Shown here: positions 35,355 through 46,700 of the stretch, piece by piece
How positions within the stretch are numbered: position 1 is the stretch's first letter
Layout of the letters: each line of letters starts with the position of its first letter
Origin: Hyunsoonleella pacifica
GTDB lineage: Bacteria > Bacteroidota > Bacteroidia > Flavobacteriales > Flavobacteriaceae
DNA: 64,000 nt
Direction of reading: 5' to 3'
Assembly: GCF_004310335.1 (NCBI RefSeq)
Contig: NZ_SIRS01000003.1
Location: 186,001 to 250,000, forward strand
The notes under the pieces: model-generated
Database searches by the model: none
What the model saw: the letters and a program-made list of their open reading frames with translations, nothing else
What the model was told of the DNA's origin: nothing
Made by a program: the position numbers and the translations under genes

Positions 35355-37994
35355 ATGAAATTAATCTTGTCATGTAAAGCATACCTTATAATAATCATAG
35401 GAACTATGCTTTTATTTTCATGTAACTCAAAAAACCAAACATACGCTTACAAATTCCAGAACCATGAAGTAAATACAGAAGAAAGAGTAAAAGATCTTAT
35501 AGCACAAATGACACTAAAAGAAAAGGTCTCCCAAATGCGTTACGATGCTCCTGCTATCGAAAGACTTGGTATTCCAGAATACAACTGGTGGAATGAATGT
35601 TTACATGGTGTTGCAAGAGCTGGAGAGGCTACTGTATTTCCGCAAGGAATTGGTATGGGTGCTACTTGGAATGCTCCATTAATTTTTGAAATGGGAGAAG
35701 CTGTATCTGATGAAGCACGTGCAAAACACCACAAAGCAGTTTCAGAAGGGAAAAGAGGTATTTACCAAGGTTTAACATTTTGGACACCCAATATCAATAT
35801 TTTTAGAGATCCACGTTGGGGAAGAGGACAAGAAACTTATGGTGAGGACCCCTATCTTACCAGTCGTATTGGTGTTAATTACATAAAAGGACTTCAAGGA
35901 GATGACAATAACCACCTTAAAGTAGTAGCAACTGCAAAGCATTTCGCAGTCCATAGCGGACCAGAAAAGTCACGCCATGAAGATAATTATCATACATCAA
36001 ATAAAGATTTATATGAAACATATTTACCTGCTTTTGAGGCAGCAGTAAAAGAAGCTAAAGTGCACTCTGTAATGTGTGCTTATAACAGGTACAGAGATGA
36101 AGCTTGTTGTGGTAGTAATTTATTATTAAATAACATTTTAAGAAACGATTGGGGTTTTAACGGTTACGTAGTGTCAGACTGCTGGGCCATAAATGATTTT
36201 TGGGAACCAAATAAACATGGCTTAGTTGAAACACCAGAAGAAGCTGCAGCTCTCGCCGTTAGTCGCGGTACAGACTTAAACTGTGGTAGTGTTTACGACC
36301 CAAATTTAACCGAAGCTGTACTTAAGGAATTAGTTGATGAAAGTAAAGTAGATTTAGCATTATCACGTCTATTTACAGCACGCTTTAAATTAGGGATGTT
36401 TGATCCTGATGAGAAGGTAAAATGGTCTAAAATACCTTACAGCGTTGTAACAAGTAAAGCGCACTATCAGCTATCTGAAAAGGTAGCAAAAGAGTCTATG
36501 GTACTTTTAAAAAATGAAGGTAAAATATTACCCTTAGATGAATCCATCAAATCCATAGCAGTCATTGGACCTAATGCTAATTCAAAACAAGCATTATTAG
36601 GTAACTATCACGGCACACCAAAAAATCATATTACACCTTTAATCGCCATTCAAAAAAAGCTTCCAAATGCAAAGATTCATTATGCTTTGGGAAGTGATAT
36701 TGCTGTTGGTTGGCCTAAGCTTGATGCTATTCCTTCAGATGTACTTGAAAACAATGGCATCAAAGGCTTAAAAGGCGAATATTTTAAAAACATAGATTGG
36801 AAAGGTAAGCCAGAATTTACAAGAAACGATAAAAGTGTTGACTTTACCTGGGTATCTAAAAAACCTTTAGATAGTTTAAATAAAGCTATTTTTTCGGTAC
36901 GATGGACAGGGAAACTTATTCCTAAAGAAAGTGGTAGTTACCGTATTGGTTTGAGAGCTAGTAGTGGAGGGAAGATCTATTTCAACGATTCGCTTCGCTT
37001 TAAGTTTAGCGATGATCATGAACCTAAAACACGTTATTTTGATATAGATTTAATAAAAGGAAAACCGAATGATATTAAAATAGAATACTACAATTATCAT
37101 GCAGATCCTCAAGCACAATTAGTTTGGGCTAAAACAGATGCAGATTTAATAACACCTGCACTAGAAGCAGCAAAAAAATCAGAAGTAGTTGTATTATGTT
37201 TAGGACTTTCTCCGTCAATAGAAGGCGAAGAAATGCCTGTACTATTAGAAGGGTTTGATAAAGGAGATCGCTCAGAAATCACATTACCAAAAACCCAAAT
37301 AGAACTAATGAAGAGAATACATGCACTTGGCAAACCAACCATCTTAGTTTTAATGAATGGTAGTGCATTAGCCGTAAATTGGGCGGCAGATAATGTTCCC
37401 GCTATTTTAGAAGCATGGTATCCAGGAGAGTTTGGTGGAAACGCAATAGCTGATGTACTTTTTGGAGATTATAACCCTGCTGGACGATTACCAGTAACAT
37501 TTTATAAATCTACTAACGACTTACCTCCATTTAAAGATTATAGTATGGAAAATAGAACCTACAAATACTTTAATGGGGAACCGCTATTTCCATTCGGTCA
37601 TGGCTTGAGCTATACTAATTTTAAATACTCAGATTTAAATATTCAAAAAAACTCAACACCCAATGACCCAATAAAGATAAGTGTAAACGTAACAAATACA
37701 GGGAAAATGGCAGGCGATGAAGTAGTACAACTCTATTTATCTCATAAATTAACATCATCAAACCCACGAAGATCTTTAGTTGGTTTTAATCGACTTCATT
37801 TAACCCCAAACGAAACTAAAACAGTAACCTTTACTGTTACATCTAAACAGTACAGTATAATAGCATCAGATGGAACATATTCTCTGCCGTCAGAAGTATT
37901 GAGCTTTTGTGTTGGTGGAAAACAACCTGGTTTTAATGGAACCTCAGATGCAAAAACTACTAATACTTTAGAAAAAGAAATTACATTAAAGTAA
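35355..37994 (+). CDS. GH3 family exo-glycosidase lipoprotein with PA14 insert
   Basis: An 879-residue lipoprotein (lipobox LLFSC, Cys23). The GH3 N-terminal barrel (about 45-350) has LHGVARAG, QGIGMGATWNAPL, TFWTPNINIFRDPRWGRGQETYGEDPYL and VVATAKHFAVHSGPE. The nucleophile Asp275 is in VVSDCWAINDF. The second GH3 domain is split by a PA14 domain (about 470-600; GLKGEYFKN), and a fibronectin-III-like end lies about 780-860. A Cys right after the nucleophile is commoner in xylosidase-type than in glucosidase-type GH3 enzymes, so specificity is open. It is the first enzyme of the locus after the regulator. Confidence 0.92.
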   Translation: MKLILSCKAYLIIIIGTMLLFSCNSKNQTYAYKFQNHEVNTEERVKDLIAQMTLKEKVSQMRYDAPAIERLGIPEYNWWNECLHGVARAGEATVFPQGIGMGATWNAPLIFEMGEAVSDEARAKHHKAVSEGKRGIYQGLTFWTPNINIFRDPRWGRGQETYGEDPYLTSRIGVNYIKGLQGDDNNHLKVVATAKHFAVHSGPEKSRHEDNYHTSNKDLYETYLPAFEAAVKEAKVHSVMCAYNRYRDEACCGSNLLLNNILRNDWGFNGYVVSDCWAINDFWEPNKHGLVETPEEAAALAVSRGTDLNCGSVYDPNLTEAVLKELVDESKVDLALSRLFTARFKLGMFDPDEKVKWSKIPYSVVTSKAHYQLSEKVAKESMVLLKNEGKILPLDESIKSIAVIGPNANSKQALLGNYHGTPKNHITPLIAIQKKLPNAKIHYALGSDIAVGWPKLDAIPSDVLENNGIKGLKGEYFKNIDWKGKPEFTRNDKSVDFTWVSKKPLDSLNKAIFSVRWTGKLIPKESGSYRIGLRASSGGKIYFNDSLRFKFSDDHEPKTRYFDIDLIKGKPNDIKIEYYNYHADPQAQLVWAKTDADLITPALEAAKKSEVVVLCLGLSPSIEGEEMPVLLEGFDKGDRSEITLPKTQIELMKRIHALGKPTILVLMNGSALAVNWAADNVPAILEAWYPGEFGGNAIADVLFGDYNPAGRLPVTFYKSTNDLPPFKDYSMENRTYKYFNGEPLFPFGHGLSYTNFKYSDLNIQKNSTPNDPIKISVNVTNTGKMAGDEVVQLYLSHKLTSSNPRRSLVGFNRLHLTPNETKTVTFTVTSKQYSIIASDGTYSLPSEVLSFCVGGKQPGFNGTSDAKTTNTLEKEITLK

Positions 37995-38010
37995 TTAAGA
38001 TTAATAATAC

Positions 38011-38919
38011 ATGAAAAGAAAAATTAAACTAATAACATATACCGCATGTATACTTCTTACGACCTGTTTTTACGCATGCTCTAATTCAAATGAAGATATA
38101 GAAGTTACAAAAATTGAAAAAGAAGACCCTACAGATGATTCTGAAGATACTAACAACGGAGAAGATATAAATAATGCAGAATGGAATTTAATTTTTGAGG
38201 AGGAATTTGACACTAATTTAGACAAATGGAATATTTGGCTAGGTGGTGCATTTAACAATGAAATTCAACTATATAACCAAGAACAATTAAGTCTTCAAAA
38301 TGGCTTACTAACCATAAATGCAGAAAAAAGGGCAGTAACTGGAGATTCCAGTCCTTTTGATGCTACCCCTAAAGATTTTAATTATGTTTCTGGTAGAATA
38401 GAATCTAAAGAAAAGTTTGGTCCTTCTGATGCAGAAGGCGAAAAAGAATATAGAATTGTATCTCGTATAAAACTACCAAACGGCAATGGTATGTGGCCAG
38501 CATTTTGGACCTACACAGACCCTTGGCCTACAAAAGGTGAGATAGATATACTGGAAGCTCGTGGTAATCAAGTTACCAAGTTTCAATCCAATATATTCTA
38601 TGGAACTGAAACAGGTGTACCTCTAACTAACAATGATGACACCTCAAAATCTCATGAGCTAGGTGTTAATCTTACATCTAATTTTCATGTTTATGAACTT
38701 ATCTGGAAATCTAATGCTCTAGAAATTTTATTTGATGGACAACTTTTACACACTTACAATGCTGATTCAAAAAACTTTGTAGCAGAACTATTTGGTAACA
38801 AACATCAAATTGTATTAAACCTAGCTGTAGGTGGAGGATTCTTTGAAGGCGTAAACCCTGATAGTTTTATTAACTCCTCTACAATGCAAATTGACTGGAT
38901 AAAAGTTTACAAACGCTAA
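38011..38919 (+). CDS. GH16 family endo-beta-glucanase lipoprotein
   Basis: A 302-residue lipoprotein (lipobox CFYAC, Cys22) with an acidic linker (about 29-56). The catalytic motif EIDILE has Glu177 as nucleophile, Asp179 as helper and Glu182 as acid/base. The insertion between I and E (L) is the beta-bulge form found in laminarinases, lichenases and many GH16 enzymes. Further conserved are GMWPAFWTY and the C-terminal MQIDWIKVYK strand. It starts 16 bp after the GH3 gene, so the two are cotranscribed, and is likely surface exposed. Endo-cleavage of beta-1,3- or mixed-linked glucan is the most likely activity. Confidence 0.9.
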   Translation: MKRKIKLITYTACILLTTCFYACSNSNEDIEVTKIEKEDPTDDSEDTNNGEDINNAEWNLIFEEEFDTNLDKWNIWLGGAFNNEIQLYNQEQLSLQNGLLTINAEKRAVTGDSSPFDATPKDFNYVSGRIESKEKFGPSDAEGEKEYRIVSRIKLPNGNGMWPAFWTYTDPWPTKGEIDILEARGNQVTKFQSNIFYGTETGVPLTNNDDTSKSHELGVNLTSNFHVYELIWKSNALEILFDGQLLHTYNADSKNFVAELFGNKHQIVLNLAVGGGFFEGVNPDSFINSSTMQIDWIKVYKR

Positions 38920-39079
38920 CAATAACGCATAACACTAATAAAATCAACCTATTGCATAAAAAATACTAAATATTGCTTCAATTGTTTTAACCACAAAATG
39001 AGATTAAAACTAAATTTGATAGACAAGTATGTTTTTTCTCATAATAAAATTAACAAGACTAACTAAATTCAACTAAATT

Positions 39080-42000
39080 ATGACATTACATTGCTCAAAA
39101 AGACTACTCTTTGTAGTTGTTTTAATGTTCACAAACCTTATAATGGCTCAAACCATTACTGGTACTGTTTCAGACGGAGTTTCGCCTTTACCTGGAGCTA
39201 GTATCATAGAAAAGGGAACAAATAACGGTACCACGGCAGATTTTGACGGTAAGTTTTCTCTAAACCTAACATCCAAAAACCCAGTGATTTCAGTTAGTTT
39301 TCTAGGATATATCTCTAAAGAAATTACTGTAAACGAAAAAACCGTGATAACTATTAAGTTAGATGAAGACTTACAAGCATTAGACGAAGTTGTTGTTATA
39401 GGGTATGGTTCTCAGCAAAGATCTACTCTTACCACTTCTATATCATCTGTGAAGTCTGAAGAACTAAACGAAATTCCAGTAGCAGATATATCTCAAACAC
39501 TTCAAGGTAGAGCTGCTGGTGTTAGTATTTCAGCTGGAGGAGCTCCAGGTTCTAGAACCTTGGTTAGCATACGAGGTTTGAACACGTTTGGAGATGGAGA
39601 ACCTTTATATGTAGTAGATGGTGTTTTTACTAACAGTATTAATAATATTGATCCTGCTAGTATAGAAAAAATAGATGTATTAAAAGATGCAGCAGCGGCG
39701 GCTATTTATGGTTCTAGAGGATCTAATGGTGTAATAATTGTAACTACAAAGCAAGGTGTGGTAGGTAGAACATCATTTACGTTTAGTACATACACAGGCT
39801 TTCAACAGTCTAATCAAAGATACGATCTACTAAACACAGAACAGTATGTACAATATATAAAAGAAATAAATGCACAAGATGAAGGTGGAACATTAGTAAG
39901 TGTTATCAATAATAACCCTTTATTTGATGGTAATGGTATTGAGACCGATTGGCAAGATGCATTATTTAGAACCGCTGCTTTAACAAGTTATAACTTTGGA
40001 GCTAATGGTGGTACTGAAAAAGCAAAATATAACTTCTCATTCTCAGCATTTGATCAAGATGGTATATATATAGATACTAATTTTAAACGTTATACTTTTA
40101 ATGCTAATAGTGAAGCAAAAATAAATGATAACTTTAAAATTGGAGAAACATTTGCTTACGGTTACACAGAAACTATAGCACCACAAACAAGTGGTGGTCG
40201 TGTACCATTATATAATATTATTGCAGCTGCTCCATACATTCCTGTAAGAAATCCTGATGGTAGTTTTGCTGGTCCTAATGCGGGAGACGTTAATAACTCT
40301 AGAAACCAAGTTAGGGTACAAGAAACTGAGGATAACCTTAACAGAGCCACTTCTTTAATTGGAAGTTTATATGCTGAATTTAAACTACTAGAAGGTTTAA
40401 CCTTAAGGTCTCAATTTGGTTTAAATGCTAGATACGACTATCAAGATAATATCTCAAGAGCATTTGTAACTACAGGTCGATTTGGACAACAAAATACTGT
40501 TATTTCTAAGAGAAGAACCAACTCAATTTCTACAATTTTAACTAATACCCTAAATTACAGTAAATCATTTGGCAATCATTATTTTAATGCAACATTAGTT
40601 GCAGAACAGCAAAAAGATAAAACTGAAGTTTTAACAGGCGATTTGTCTACCGATGTTACCTCAGAAATTCCAGAGGTGCAAAACGGTATCTCAAATAGTT
40701 TCACTATACCTGTTAAACTAGTGTCTTATTTAGGACGTTTAAGTTATAACTACAAAGAAAAATATCTTATACAAGGGTCTATACGTAGAGATAAATCTTC
40801 CTTCTTTGCACCAGAAAACAGTGTAGGATGGTTTCCAGGAGCATCTATTGGATGGATAGCATCTAAAGAAAAATTTCTTGAAAATAGCGATGTAATTAAC
40901 AATCTAAAATTTAAAGCAAGTTACGGTATTACAGGAAATAATAGACTACCAAATTCAGGTTCTAGAGTAAACCAATTTCAACCATCTGTAGCCCCTAGCT
41001 TTAACTTCCCTATCGATGAGGCAAGACAAAACGGTTTTACTGTAGTTGGAGCCAACAATCGTGATTTAGTGTGGGAACAAGGTATAAATCAGAATTACGG
41101 ATTCGAATTGGGCTTATGGAACAATAAAGTAACATTTGCAGCAGATTACTTTAATAACAGAAGTGATGGTTTAATAGTTGGAGAAGCTCAAAGACCTTCA
41201 GCAGGTATTCCTGGAGACGGATTAACAGGTGTAGTATTACCTAAAAATGTTGGAGATGTTGAAGTAGAAGGCTTAGAATTAACTCTAGGCTATAATGATT
41301 ATGAAGGTGACTTTAAATGGAGTTTTTGGGGTAACGTATCACGATCAGAAAGTAACGTAATTACATTGGGGTCTGTGACTCAACAGTTAAGACAAGCCTC
41401 ATTCAACCCACCTTTTTCAGAACAGCTAAGTAGATTAGCCCCAGGAGAACCTATATTCCATTTTTATGGTTTAGAATTTGAAGGTGTGTATTCTGATGAA
41501 CAAGCTATAATTGATCACTTAGGAGCTGATAACTTAGACTCAAATTCTGGACAAGTATTCTTACCAAGACCAGGAGATGTGAGATATAGAGATGTTAATG
41601 GGGATGGTGATATTGATGAACAGGATAGATTCGTTATAGGAGATCCTAACCCAGATTTTACATTCGCTGCAAATATTAAAGCCAATTACAAAAATTTTGA
41701 TTTAAGCATGTTAATTACTGGCGTTTATGGTGTAGATGCTTTAAACGCAAATATATGGTTTCTACAAGGTCAAGAAAACGTAACCAACCATAGTGTAGAT
41801 GTTCTTAGGCGTTGGCAAAATCCAGGAGACATTACAGATATACCTCGATTTAGATTTGAAGGTAATAATCCTAATAATTTTATATCTACAAGATATTTAC
41901 AAGATGCTTCTTATGCTAGATTAAGAAATATAACATTAGGGTATAGTTTTCCTAGTGATTTATTGAATGATACTTTTAAAGGTGTTCTGTCAAAAGCACG

Positions 42001-42169
42001 TCTTTATCTACAGGGACAAAATTTAGTAACTCTAACAGAATACAGCGGATTAGATCCTGAGATAGCCCCATTTTATGGTGCAAATGGTCTTCTACAAGGT
42101 ACAAGTATAGACCGAGGTGAGGCACCAAGACCACAAACTTTTATAATAGGATTGCAATTAGAATTTTAA
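39080..42169 (+). CDS. susC: SusC/RagA family TonB-dependent receptor
   Basis: A 1029-residue outer-membrane importer. The signal peptide ends near residue 24 (LIMAQ). A carboxypeptidase regulatory-like domain follows (about 26-103; TVSDGVSPLPGASIIEKGTNNGT), then the TonB-box region and SusC plug signature LDEVVVIGYGSQ (about 104-115), the plug (about 116-230, with DVLKDAAAAAIYGSRGSNGVIIVTTK) and the C-terminal barrel. It transports oligosaccharides bound by the partner SusD, whose gene begins within 14 bp. Confidence 0.95.
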   Translation: MTLHCSKRLLFVVVLMFTNLIMAQTITGTVSDGVSPLPGASIIEKGTNNGTTADFDGKFSLNLTSKNPVISVSFLGYISKEITVNEKTVITIKLDEDLQALDEVVVIGYGSQQRSTLTTSISSVKSEELNEIPVADISQTLQGRAAGVSISAGGAPGSRTLVSIRGLNTFGDGEPLYVVDGVFTNSINNIDPASIEKIDVLKDAAAAAIYGSRGSNGVIIVTTKQGVVGRTSFTFSTYTGFQQSNQRYDLLNTEQYVQYIKEINAQDEGGTLVSVINNNPLFDGNGIETDWQDALFRTAALTSYNFGANGGTEKAKYNFSFSAFDQDGIYIDTNFKRYTFNANSEAKINDNFKIGETFAYGYTETIAPQTSGGRVPLYNIIAAAPYIPVRNPDGSFAGPNAGDVNNSRNQVRVQETEDNLNRATSLIGSLYAEFKLLEGLTLRSQFGLNARYDYQDNISRAFVTTGRFGQQNTVISKRRTNSISTILTNTLNYSKSFGNHYFNATLVAEQQKDKTEVLTGDLSTDVTSEIPEVQNGISNSFTIPVKLVSYLGRLSYNYKEKYLIQGSIRRDKSSFFAPENSVGWFPGASIGWIASKEKFLENSDVINNLKFKASYGITGNNRLPNSGSRVNQFQPSVAPSFNFPIDEARQNGFTVVGANNRDLVWEQGINQNYGFELGLWNNKVTFAADYFNNRSDGLIVGEAQRPSAGIPGDGLTGVVLPKNVGDVEVEGLELTLGYNDYEGDFKWSFWGNVSRSESNVITLGSVTQQLRQASFNPPFSEQLSRLAPGEPIFHFYGLEFEGVYSDEQAIIDHLGADNLDSNSGQVFLPRPGDVRYRDVNGDGDIDEQDRFVIGDPNPDFTFAANIKANYKNFDLSMLITGVYGVDALNANIWFLQGQENVTNHSVDVLRRWQNPGDITDIPRFRFEGNNPNNFISTRYLQDASYARLRNITLGYSFPSDLLNDTFKGVLSKARLYLQGQNLVTLTEYSGLDPEIAPFYGANGLLQGTSIDRGEAPRPQTFIIGLQLEF

Positions 42170-42182
42170 AAAAATGAGAGAT

Positions 42183-43682
42183 ATGAAAAAAACAGTTAAA
42201 CTTAACACCGTTATTGTTATAATAGCATCATTATTCATGTTGTCTTGTAACGATAATGTTGAAGTAAAAAACACAAATGAGTTGTCTCCTGATAGCTTCT
42301 TTGAATCACTTGCACAAATTGAGGCAGCAGCTAATGCCGCTTATGCTCAATTACAAAACTCAGGTCTATACCAAAGGTATGGATATATTTTACCAGACAC
42401 TTTTTCTGATGAATCTGAATCTGGTGGAGATCCAAATTTTATAACCTCATTCAATTTCTCAATGACGCCTTCTTTAGAGCAAACAACACGCTTCTGGAAT
42501 AACTGCTACAACGGCATAGGTGCATGTAATTTTGTACTTGAAGGAGAAGAAAACATGAGAGCGAGATTAGCCACATCTAATTTTACAGAAGCAGATGTAA
42601 AGGATGCAATTGGTCAAGCCCATTTTCTTAGAGGTTTGTATTATTTCTTTTTGGTAAAGCGTTATGGAGGTGTGCCATTATTGTTAAAATCGCAGCCTAC
42701 TATTACACCTCAACCTAGAAATACAGTAGATGAAGTATACGAAGCTATTATTGATGATTTTAAAATGGCTTCAGAACTTTTATTCCCTAAGGGTTCAACA
42801 GAAAATGGCAGAGCAACTAGTGGTGCTGCTCTTGGTATGCTAGGCAAAGTATATTTACACAGAGAAATGTATGACGAAGCTCAAACTACTTTTGCACAAA
42901 TAACAGATTACTCGCTTTTACCATTAGAAGACTATACTGATAACTTTAATGATTCAGGAGAATACAATGATGAATCTTTATTTGAAGTATCGTTTAATGG
43001 AGATGCTACAGAACAAGATTTATGGTCCCAAACAGGTATAGGCGTATCTGAGGTTACTTTTCATGCGCAAGAATATACAGGTTGGGGTAACCTTAACCCA
43101 TCAAATAAACTATTAGCTGAATTTGAAGATGACGACCCACGTCTTAATTTAACTATTCTTCAAAATGGTGTTACCTATGGACCAAACAACGATTTAATTT
43201 GGAATCAAGGTAATATTAGATGGTTTAAATTTTCACAACTTTATGATAATGCTCAAGTCGTACAAAATGGATCTACAAATGCCAGAATACTACGCTATGC
43301 AGATGTAGTGCTGATGCAAGCTGAAGTTGAACTAAGATTAGGAAATGATGCAGCAGCTTTAGAATTCTTAAATCAGATAAGAGAACGGGTAGAAATGCCA
43401 TTATACGGCACACCTGAAATGGATGCTGCTGGATATCCTGTTGATACACCATCAGGAATATTTAATGCCATAGTACACGAGCGTATGATAGAACTATGTG
43501 GTGAACAGGTAAGATTTGATGATCTGGTCAGGTGGAATTTAGATGCTCAAGAAATCACAACAAATGACTCTGGACAATCCAGAGGATACAACCCTAATGT
43601 ACATAGACTCATGCCTATACCACAGGTTGAAATAGATACAAATGATGGCATTGGGCCTGAGGACCAAAATCCAGGATATTAA
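42183..43682 (+). CDS. susD: SusD/RagB family glycan-binding lipoprotein
   Basis: A lipoprotein of about 499 residues (502 from an earlier ATG at 42174). The later start is preferred because MKKTVKLNTVIVIIASLFMLSC is a complete lipoprotein signal (Cys22). TPR-like helices with the SusD segments QAHFLRGLYYFFLVKRYGGVPLL and ATSGAALGMLGKVYLHREMYDEA are clear, and the C-terminal RERVEMPLYG...IVHERMIELCGEQVRFDDLVRW is the RagB/SusD signature. It forms the lid of the SusC transporter on the cell surface. Confidence 0.94.
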   Translation: MKKTVKLNTVIVIIASLFMLSCNDNVEVKNTNELSPDSFFESLAQIEAAANAAYAQLQNSGLYQRYGYILPDTFSDESESGGDPNFITSFNFSMTPSLEQTTRFWNNCYNGIGACNFVLEGEENMRARLATSNFTEADVKDAIGQAHFLRGLYYFFLVKRYGGVPLLLKSQPTITPQPRNTVDEVYEAIIDDFKMASELLFPKGSTENGRATSGAALGMLGKVYLHREMYDEAQTTFAQITDYSLLPLEDYTDNFNDSGEYNDESLFEVSFNGDATEQDLWSQTGIGVSEVTFHAQEYTGWGNLNPSNKLLAEFEDDDPRLNLTILQNGVTYGPNNDLIWNQGNIRWFKFSQLYDNAQVVQNGSTNARILRYADVVLMQAEVELRLGNDAAALEFLNQIRERVEMPLYGTPEMDAAGYPVDTPSGIFNAIVHERMIELCGEQVRFDDLVRWNLDAQEITTNDSGQSRGYNPNVHRLMPIPQVEIDTNDGIGPEDQNPGY

Positions 43683-43719
43683 CTTTAATAGATAATTAGT
43701 CAAATTTTGAGTTGTTTGT

Positions 43720-43773
43720 TATAGCCAGTAAGAAGTAATGTTTATAACTGTGCTTCTTACTGCTATACTTTTT
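43720..43773 (+). terminator. Intra-operon hairpin after susD
   Basis: TATAGCCAGTAAGAAG (43720-43735) pairs with CTTCTTACTGCTATA (43753-43767), one bulge only, followed by CTTTTT. It lies between susD and the next gene of the locus and can act as a terminator or attenuator that lowers expression of the downstream genes relative to susCD. Confidence 0.7.
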
Positions 43774-43799
43774 AATAAACTTTAAATTTAAACCTGATA

Positions 43800-46700
43800 A
43801 TGAAAAGAACCTTAATAGTATTATGTAGTATGGTGTGCACTGTTTTGTTGTCTTGTTTAGATGATGCAAAAACAAAGGCGCAACCAATCACATCATATAA
43901 TCAGGTTATTTTCAATGAGCTATTAAGTGATACTACTAATATTGCATTCGCAAATACACTTACCGAAAGTGATACCTTAAACTATTTTACTTACCCTTAT
44001 TTATATATGGGAGGAGGCGTTTCTGCTGGAGATATTAATAATGATGGACTTACAGATCTTTTCTTTACTGGAAATATGGTAGACAATAAACTGTATTTAA
44101 ATAAAGGTAATTTACAGTTTGAGGATATTACAGAGTCTGCAGGAATCTCAGGAGATAACAGATGGTACACAGGTACAACAATGGCAGATGTTAATAATGA
44201 TGGGTACCTAGATATTTATTGCTTAGTTGGAGGCCAATCTACACCAAAAGAGAACCAATTATACATAAATAATGGAGACAATACATTTTCTGAACATGCT
44301 AAAACATTTGGATTAAACGACGTTGGTAATAGTGTAGATGCATCCTTTTTTGACTACGACAACGATGGAGACCTTGATGTTTTTGTAGCAAATTACCCAA
44401 TTACACCATTTAATTACAATAGTTACAACTACAAAATGAGAATGGATAGGGTTACAGATGTAGAAACCGACAACCTTTATCGTAATGATGGCGGAAAATT
44501 CACTAAGGTAACTGATGAAGCTAATGTAAAAATGTACAGTTTATCACTTAGTGTTACAGTTTCAGATTTAAACAATGATGGATGGACAGACATATATGTA
44601 TCTAACGATTTTGGAAGCCCTGATTGTATGTACATTAACAATAAAGACGGTTCATTTTCAGATAAAATAAAAACATCAACAAATCATACTTCATTTTATG
44701 GAATGGGAGTAGATATTGCAGATTTCAATAATGATGGATTATTAGATATTCTTCAAATGGATATGGATGCCGAATCCAATAGGCGCTCTAAAGCAAATAT
44801 GGCTAGTATGAATCCTCAAATTTTTGATAACATCGAGAAAGTAGGCTTTCAATACCAATACATGCAAAACACACTGCAACTAGGCCTTGGCAACCAGGAA
44901 GATGAACTTCCTAAATATAGTGATATATCTAGACTTGCCGGGTTATCATCAACAGATTGGAGTTGGGCTCCCCTATTTGCAGACTTAGATAACGATGGAT
45001 GGAAAGATGTTTTTATATCTAACGGTACTCGAAGAGAAATTAATAACAAAGACTACTTTATAGGGCTTAAAGGACAGAAAAAGCAAAAAGATAGTCTACT
45101 GTCCAAGAGTTTAAATATTCCTTCTGAAAAAATTGATAACTATGTTTTTAAAAACAAAGGCGACTTAACCTTCGAAAAGGTTAATAAAGCTTGGGGGTTA
45201 CAAAAAGAAGGCTTTTCTAATGGCGCCATATATGTAGATTTAGATAATGATGGGGATCTAGAAATAGTTACCAACAACATAGATGATAAAGCTACAATTT
45301 TTGAGAATACAAGTTCAGAAACCAACAACTACTTAGTATTTAATTTTAAGGGACATTCTAAAAACACTTTCGGTTTAGGTGCAAGAGTAGATCTAGAATT
45401 AGACACTCATAACCAAACACAAGTTTTAACACTTAGCAGAGGCTTTCAATCTTCTGTAGCACCAGAATTACATTTTGGACTGGGGAAAACAAAATCTGTA
45501 AAACAAGCTAAAGTGACTTGGCCTGATGGTAAAATTCAAATTTTAAAAAATATTGATGTTAACAAGCATATAGCTATAAACTACCAAAATGCTAATACCA
45601 ACCAAGAAACAGCGTCAGCTAAAACAAACACACTTTTTGAAAATGTAACAGATACTTTAGTTGTTTACAAACACAAAGAAAACATTTACGATGATTTTAA
45701 ATATGAAATATTATTACCACATAAAACATCTCAATTTGGTCCGGGAATTGCTGTTGGCGACTTAAATGGAGATGGTTTAGACGATCTTTATGTTGGTGCT
45801 GCATCAAAATATCCAGGAGGTATGTTTTTTCAAAAACCAGATGGTTCTTTTAAACAGCAAAAAACTAAAGTACTCATACAAGACAGATTTCATGAAGATA
45901 TTGGAGCTTTAATTTTTGATGCCGATAACGATGGAGATAATGATCTTTATATTGTAAGCGGTGGTAATGAGTTTAAGTATAACTCTAAAATGTTAAAAGA
46001 CCGTCTTTATATAAATCAAGGTAATGGTAATTTTATAAAAAGTAAACTAGCGTTACCACAAATGCTTTCTAGTGGCAGTAGGGTAATTGCGGAAGATTAT
46101 GACAAAGATGGGGATCTCGATCTTTTTGTAGGAGGTAGATTAATACCAGCTAACTATCCCTATCCTGCCAACAGTTATCTATTAGAAAATGTAGGAAGAA
46201 AAGGCAGTCCAAAATTCAAAATAAACACTAAGGAATCTGATCATTTCTCAAAAATGGGGTTAGTTACAACAGCATTATGGTTGGATTATGATAAAGATGG
46301 CTGGAAAGATTTATTTGTTACTGGAGAATGGATGCCAATACGAGTATTTAAAAACAATAAAGGAAGCCTAGAAGAAACCACTACTAAATTAGGATTAGAC
46401 GATACAGTAGGATGGTGGTTTAGTTTATCCAATGGAGATTTTGATGGTGATGGCGACCAAGATCTAATTTGTGGCAATCTTGGTTTAAACTACAAATACA
46501 AAGCTAATACTGAAGAAACTTTTGATGTTTATTTGAATGATTTCGACGGTAATAACATCAACGATATAGTATTGAGTTACTACAATAATGGCAAAAAATA
46601 TCCTGTAAGAGGTAGAGAATGCTCATCGCAACAAATGCCAAATATCAAAAAGAAATATGAAAGCTATGATGTGTTTTCTACCGCCACCTTAACTGATATT

